Shown here: positions 5,285 to 7,917 of the stretch, piece after piece
How the letters are laid out: each line of letters starts with the position of its first letter
Position numbering within the stretch: the stretch's first letter is position 1
Origin: Nitrososphaerota archaeon
GTDB taxonomy: Archaea > Thermoproteota > Nitrososphaeria > Nitrososphaerales > Nitrosopumilaceae
NCBI GenBank assembly: GCA_016200035.1
Contig: JACQFM010000091.1
Span: 1-7,917, forward strand
DNA length: 7,917 nt
Direction: 5' to 3'
Translations under genes and position numbers: made by a program
The notes under the pieces: generated by a model
The model's input: the letters and a program-made list of their open reading frames with translations, nothing else
Database searches by the model: none
Told to the model about the DNA's origin: nothing

Positions 5285-6646
5285 CTAACCCAGTACCTTA
5301 TTTATTACGCGCATGCCTTCGATTAGTGTTTGTTCTGGCTGGCAGGCAGAAATCCTCAAAAAGTTTTGATAATCACCAAAAGCCTCACCAGGTGCCACTG
5401 CTACACCGGAATCAAGAAGCTTGTTTGCAAAATCACTGCCATCGAAATTATCATTTCGTACTCTGGCAAATAAGTACATGGCACCATCGGGTTCCTCAAA
5501 GTCTAATCGCATGGTTTTTGCCTTTTGTATCACTACTCCTAATCTGTTTTTCATGGTTTTAGTATTATCGCTTGTGTCAGCTTCGAGTGCCTTAAGAGAG
5601 ACATATTGTATTGGTTCTGATACGTTTGTAATACAAAGAGCTTGAAGTTTTGCCATCCTATCTATTATTTCAGGGCTTGAAACACTATAACCTATCCTAA
5701 AGCCAGTCATTGCATGGGATTTTGAAAACGACTGTGTTATGATGCTTTTGTTATACTCATATGAAAGGACACTCTTCCATTCCTTGTAGGCATAGTCTGA
5801 ATAAATTTCGTCACTTAGAATGTACAAGCCATTTTTGATGGCAATATCTACAACCTGATCCTGAATTTTTCTTGGTAAAATTTTACCCGTGGGATTGTTT
5901 GGGTAATTTAGAACGATCATTTTCGTGTTGGGATTTATCATGCTCTCAATCTCTTTTGTGGATGGCTCCCACTTTTCTTCAAGCGTAGTGTGAACAGTTC
6001 TAACCTTGATGCTAGCATTCAATGCATTTTCGCGATAGGCAGGCCATGCTGGTTCAATTATTATAATTTCATCACCTGGATGCAACAGAGAAGAGATCGA
6101 TAGAAAAACCGAAAATCTCGCTCCTGATGATACCATTATATTTTCTGTTTTTATGTTTGTACGATAACGTTCTGAATTTTTTCTGGCAAGTGCGGCGCGA
6201 AATTCTGGCATTCCTTTGGATTCTCCATACTTTGTAAAACCTTTATCGTAGACCTCACCCAGTGCCTTTTTTACAATTTTTGGCGGATAAAAATCTGGCT
6301 CACCCACTTCCATGTGAATTATTTTTTTACCTTGTTGCTCAAGTGATTTTGCCTTCAAAAAAATAGAAAGATGAGTTTGCTTACCTGAAGATTGAATCTT
6401 TACTGATTCATTTAGTAGAAAGTTTAACATCGTAGCTGCAATTCTTTCTTCCAGTCCTATCTCTTTGCAAAGTGAGATGACCTTTGTTCTAAGCTGTCGT
6501 TCTCTTTCTTCATTTGTTATGCCAAGGCCGAGATTATTTTTTATGCTTCCAATCTCTTTTACAAGTTCTACCCTAGCTTTTAGTAACCTTATGATCTCAA
6601 GTGTTATCTTGTCTATCTGATCGCGCAGTTTGTCAATATCAGACAT
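5285..6646 (-). CDS. chorismate mutase (AroQ) fused to a class I PLP aminotransferase
   Basis: A 453-residue two-domain enzyme. Residues 1 to about 87 are an AroQ chorismate mutase that turns chorismate into prephenate. Set beside the E. coli P-protein mutase from memory, it aligns without gaps and keeps Arg8, Arg25, Lys36, Arg48, Glu49, Ser81 and Gln85 (E. coli Arg11, Arg28, Lys39, Arg51, Glu52, Ser84, Gln88); Asp48 is Asn45. Residues about 90-453 are a fold-type I aminotransferase: EVGEPDF (113-119), NYPNNPTG (247-254), LSDEIY (277-282), SFSKSHAMTGFRIGY (306-320) with the PLP-binding Lys309, and Arg431 in LRIS for the substrate carboxylate. Likely amino acceptors are prephenate (giving arogenate), 4-hydroxyphenylpyruvate or oxaloacetate. 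It lies 3 bp after aroC and 5 bp before tyrA, which fits a role in tyrosine synthesis. The aminotransferase specificity is inferred from context. Confidence 0.93.
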   Translation of the reverse strand: MSDIDKLRDQIDKITLEIIRLLKARVELVKEIGSIKNNLGLGITNEERERQLRTKVISLCKEIGLEERIAATMLNFLLNESVKIQSSGKQTHLSIFLKAKSLEQQGKKIIHMEVGEPDFYPPKIVKKALGEVYDKGFTKYGESKGMPEFRAALARKNSERYRTNIKTENIMVSSGARFSVFLSISSLLHPGDEIIIIEPAWPAYRENALNASIKVRTVHTTLEEKWEPSTKEIESMINPNTKMIVLNYPNNPTGKILPRKIQDQVVDIAIKNGLYILSDEIYSDYAYKEWKSVLSYEYNKSIITQSFSKSHAMTGFRIGYSVSSPEIIDRMAKLQALCITNVSEPIQYVSLKALEADTSDNTKTMKNRLGVVIQKAKTMRLDFEEPDGAMYLFARVRNDNFDGSDFANKLLDSGVAVAPGEAFGDYQNFLRISACQPEQTLIEGMRVINKVLG

Positions 6647-6649
6647 TTT

Positions 6650-7747
6650 CTATTCAAGCACAGGTGGTATGAAGCCACTTCTTATTGCATGGTCAGCAAG
6701 TACAAGTGAGACAAGAGAATCTACAACGGGTGGGGCACGCGGTACCACACATGGATCATGTCTTCCCGCAACTATCAAAGAGGTCGGCTTTTTTGTTGTA
6801 ATATCAACCGTGTTTTGTTTCTTGGCAATCGATGAGGCTGGCTTGAAGGCTACTCGTAAGACAATGGGCATCCCATTAGAAAGTCCTCCAAGTATGCCAC
6901 CTGCATTGTTTGTCTTTGTTATGATTTTTCCATTTTTGACTGTATATGCATCATTATTTACAGAGCCATTGGTGGTAGAACCATAGAAACCAGAACCAAA
7001 CTCGACTCCCTTTACTGCTGGAATGGAGTATAGTGCCCTACTCAAGTCTGACTCCAGCGATCCAAAGATGGGTTCTCCTAATCCTATGGGAATGTTTGTT
7101 GTGATCGACTCTATAATTCCACCTACTGAATCACCACTACGTTTTGCGGCAAGTATGACTGCCCGCATCTTTGCGGCAATTTTCTGATCTGGACACCTTA
7201 CTTCGTTTGAATAGATTGTCTTTTTCATCTTTGATGTTGCCTGCCCAGTCATCTTTATCTTGCCAACCTGTGATGTGTAAGAATAGGTATCTATTCCAAG
7301 GGTTTCAGAAAGAAGCTTTTTTGCTATTGCGCCAGCCATTACGAACGTGGCAGTTAACCTGCCGGAAAATCTTCCGCCACCACGATAATCATTAAATCCT
7401 TTGTATTTTATCCAGGCTGGATAATCTGAATGGCCAGGTCTTGGCTTTGTTTTAAGATTTTCATAATCACGAGAGTTTTGATCTTGGTTCCAAATTATCA
7501 TCGCGATAGGAGCTCCAGTGGTGTAACCTCTGAAAACTCCTGACAAAATCTCTACTTTATCACCTTCTTTTCTCTGTGTGGTTACAATGGATTGGCCAGG
7601 TTTTCTAAGGTCAAGCATCTTTTGTATGTCTTTTTCATCAAGCTCCAATCCTGCTGGACATCCATCGACAACTGCTCCCACACATCTTCCATGACTTTCA
7701 CCAAAGCTGGTAAGCACAAATCTTTCTCCGATAGAACTTCCTGCCAT
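6650..7747 (-). CDS. aroC: chorismate synthase
   Basis: The last step of the shikimate pathway: trans-elimination of phosphate from EPSP to give chorismate, using reduced FMN. The 365 residues are full length for the family. Visible marks are FGESHGRCVGAVVDGCPAG (15-33) with His19, PRPGHSDYPAW (102-112) with His106, GGGRFSGRLTA (123-133), and towards the C-terminus GGLSNGMPI and AGRHDPCVVPRAPPVVD. The two histidines are the conserved proton donors of the family. The ATG follows the aroA stop by 42 bp and is the first of the frame with a normal N-terminus (SSIGERFVLTSFGESHG). The next gene, the mutase-aminotransferase, starts 3 bp after its stop, so chorismate is made and used by products of the same operon. 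No FMN reductase domain is fused, so reduced flavin must come from elsewhere. Confidence 0.96.
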   Translation of the reverse strand: MAGSSIGERFVLTSFGESHGRCVGAVVDGCPAGLELDEKDIQKMLDLRKPGQSIVTTQRKEGDKVEILSGVFRGYTTGAPIAMIIWNQDQNSRDYENLKTKPRPGHSDYPAWIKYKGFNDYRGGGRFSGRLTATFVMAGAIAKKLLSETLGIDTYSYTSQVGKIKMTGQATSKMKKTIYSNEVRCPDQKIAAKMRAVILAAKRSGDSVGGIIESITTNIPIGLGEPIFGSLESDLSRALYSIPAVKGVEFGSGFYGSTTNGSVNNDAYTVKNGKIITKTNNAGGILGGLSNGMPIVLRVAFKPASSIAKKQNTVDITTKKPTSLIVAGRHDPCVVPRAPPVVDSLVSLVLADHAIRSGFIPPVLE

Positions 7748-7772
7748 CTAACAAAATTTGGCTCAGAGATGC

Positions 7773-7778
7773 TTATAA
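7773..7778 (-). promoter_or_regulatory. possible internal TATA-like box before aroC
   Basis: TTATAA, read on the minus strand as TTATAA as well, is centred about 28 bp before the aroC ATG in the 42 bp gap after aroA. That spacing would allow a nearly leaderless transcript starting at aroC. The gap is otherwise AT-rich without other structure. The gene could equally be read from an upstream promoter shared with aroA. Confidence 0.3.
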
Positions 7779-7789
7779 TCCTTCTATAC

Positions 7790-7917
7790 TTAGTTCAGAA
7801 GAATTTTTGCACCAATTTTCTTCATGTCATCAATAAAAGTTGGATAAGACACATCAACTGATTCAGGGTCTGAAACCGTACAGTTACCAACAAACATTCC
7901 AGCTATGCAAAATGCCA
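7790..7917 (-). CDS. aroA: 3-phosphoshikimate 1-carboxyvinyltransferase (EPSP synthase), C-terminal end (partial)
   Basis: The minus strand carries an open frame from the right edge to a TAA stop at 7790-7792, encoding the last 41 residues of a protein. The sequence reads AFCIAGM at the edge, then VSDPESVDVSYPTFIDDMKK (14-33 of the visible part). The D-x-x-x-V-x-x-S-Y/F-P-x-F pattern near the end is the typical C-terminus of EPSP synthase, which adds enolpyruvate from PEP to shikimate-3-phosphate and feeds its product to chorismate synthase, the next gene. Its place directly upstream of aroC supports this. The frame has no start within the window because most of the gene lies to the right. 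The active-site residues are not visible. Confidence 0.88.
   Translation of the reverse strand, partial: AFCIAGMFVGNCTVSDPESVDVSYPTFIDDMKKIGAKILLN

Noticed and set aside
6630..6986. 118-codon plus-strand open frame opposite the aroC 3' end
   Set aside because: It is antisense to the conserved C-terminal half of chorismate synthase and spans the aroC/mutase junction; no motif, promoter or start signal supports it.
1..7917. Defence system, CRISPR array, insertion sequence or integrated element
   Set aside because: No direct repeats with spacers, terminal inverted repeats, integrase, transposase or toxin-antitoxin-like genes were found; nearly all of the DNA is taken up by recognisable biosynthetic genes.

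Overview
The window looks like chromosomal DNA from an AT-rich archaeon, most likely an ammonia-oxidising-type member of the Nitrososphaerota (Thaumarchaeota). This is inferred from four points. Thiamine synthesis uses a ThiD-ThiN fusion. A chorismate mutase is fused to an aminotransferase inside an aroA-aroC-aroQ/AT-tyrA run. Short TATA-like boxes sit about 26-29 bp before start codons, as expected for leaderless archaeal transcripts. Shine-Dalgarno sequences are mostly absent. There are no RNA genes, mobile elements, CRISPR arrays or long non-coding stretches; the largest gap between genes is about 73 bp.

Layout. Bases 1-71 hold the 3' end of a plus-strand gene whose product ends in a hydrophobic stretch and a basic tail. 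Bases 145-1296 (minus strand) hold a probable two-gene unit: a sugar-phosphate nucleotidyltransferase followed 9 bp later by a GNAT enzyme closely resembling eukaryotic glucosamine-6-phosphate N-acetyltransferase (GNA1). Bases 1348-4036 hold a divergent thiamine pair: thiD-thiN (minus) and thiC (plus), sharing a very short intergenic region with one palindromic TTTAAA box. Bases 4019-7917 (minus strand) hold an aromatic amino-acid operon read from right to left: the 3' end of aroA, aroC, a chorismate mutase-aminotransferase fusion, tyrA, and a small Nudix hydrolase gene whose end overlaps the end of thiC by 18 bp.

How the genes work together. ThiC makes HMP-phosphate from the purine intermediate AIR. 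ThiD phosphorylates it to HMP-PP, and ThiN joins it to the thiazole phosphate to give thiamine phosphate. AroA and AroC make chorismate. The mutase domain makes prephenate, and the aminotransferase and TyrA complete tyrosine synthesis, through either arogenate or 4-hydroxyphenylpyruvate. The nucleotidyltransferase and acetyltransferase could supply two steps of a eukaryote-like UDP-GlcNAc route for surface glycans, but that is a hypothesis.

Overall this is a biosynthetic core region and I see no defence, mobile or clearly undescribed system. The items most worth a second look are the GNA1-like gene paired with a nucleotidyltransferase, the mutase-aminotransferase fusion next to tyrA, the Nudix gene inside the aromatic operon, and the shared thi promoter box.
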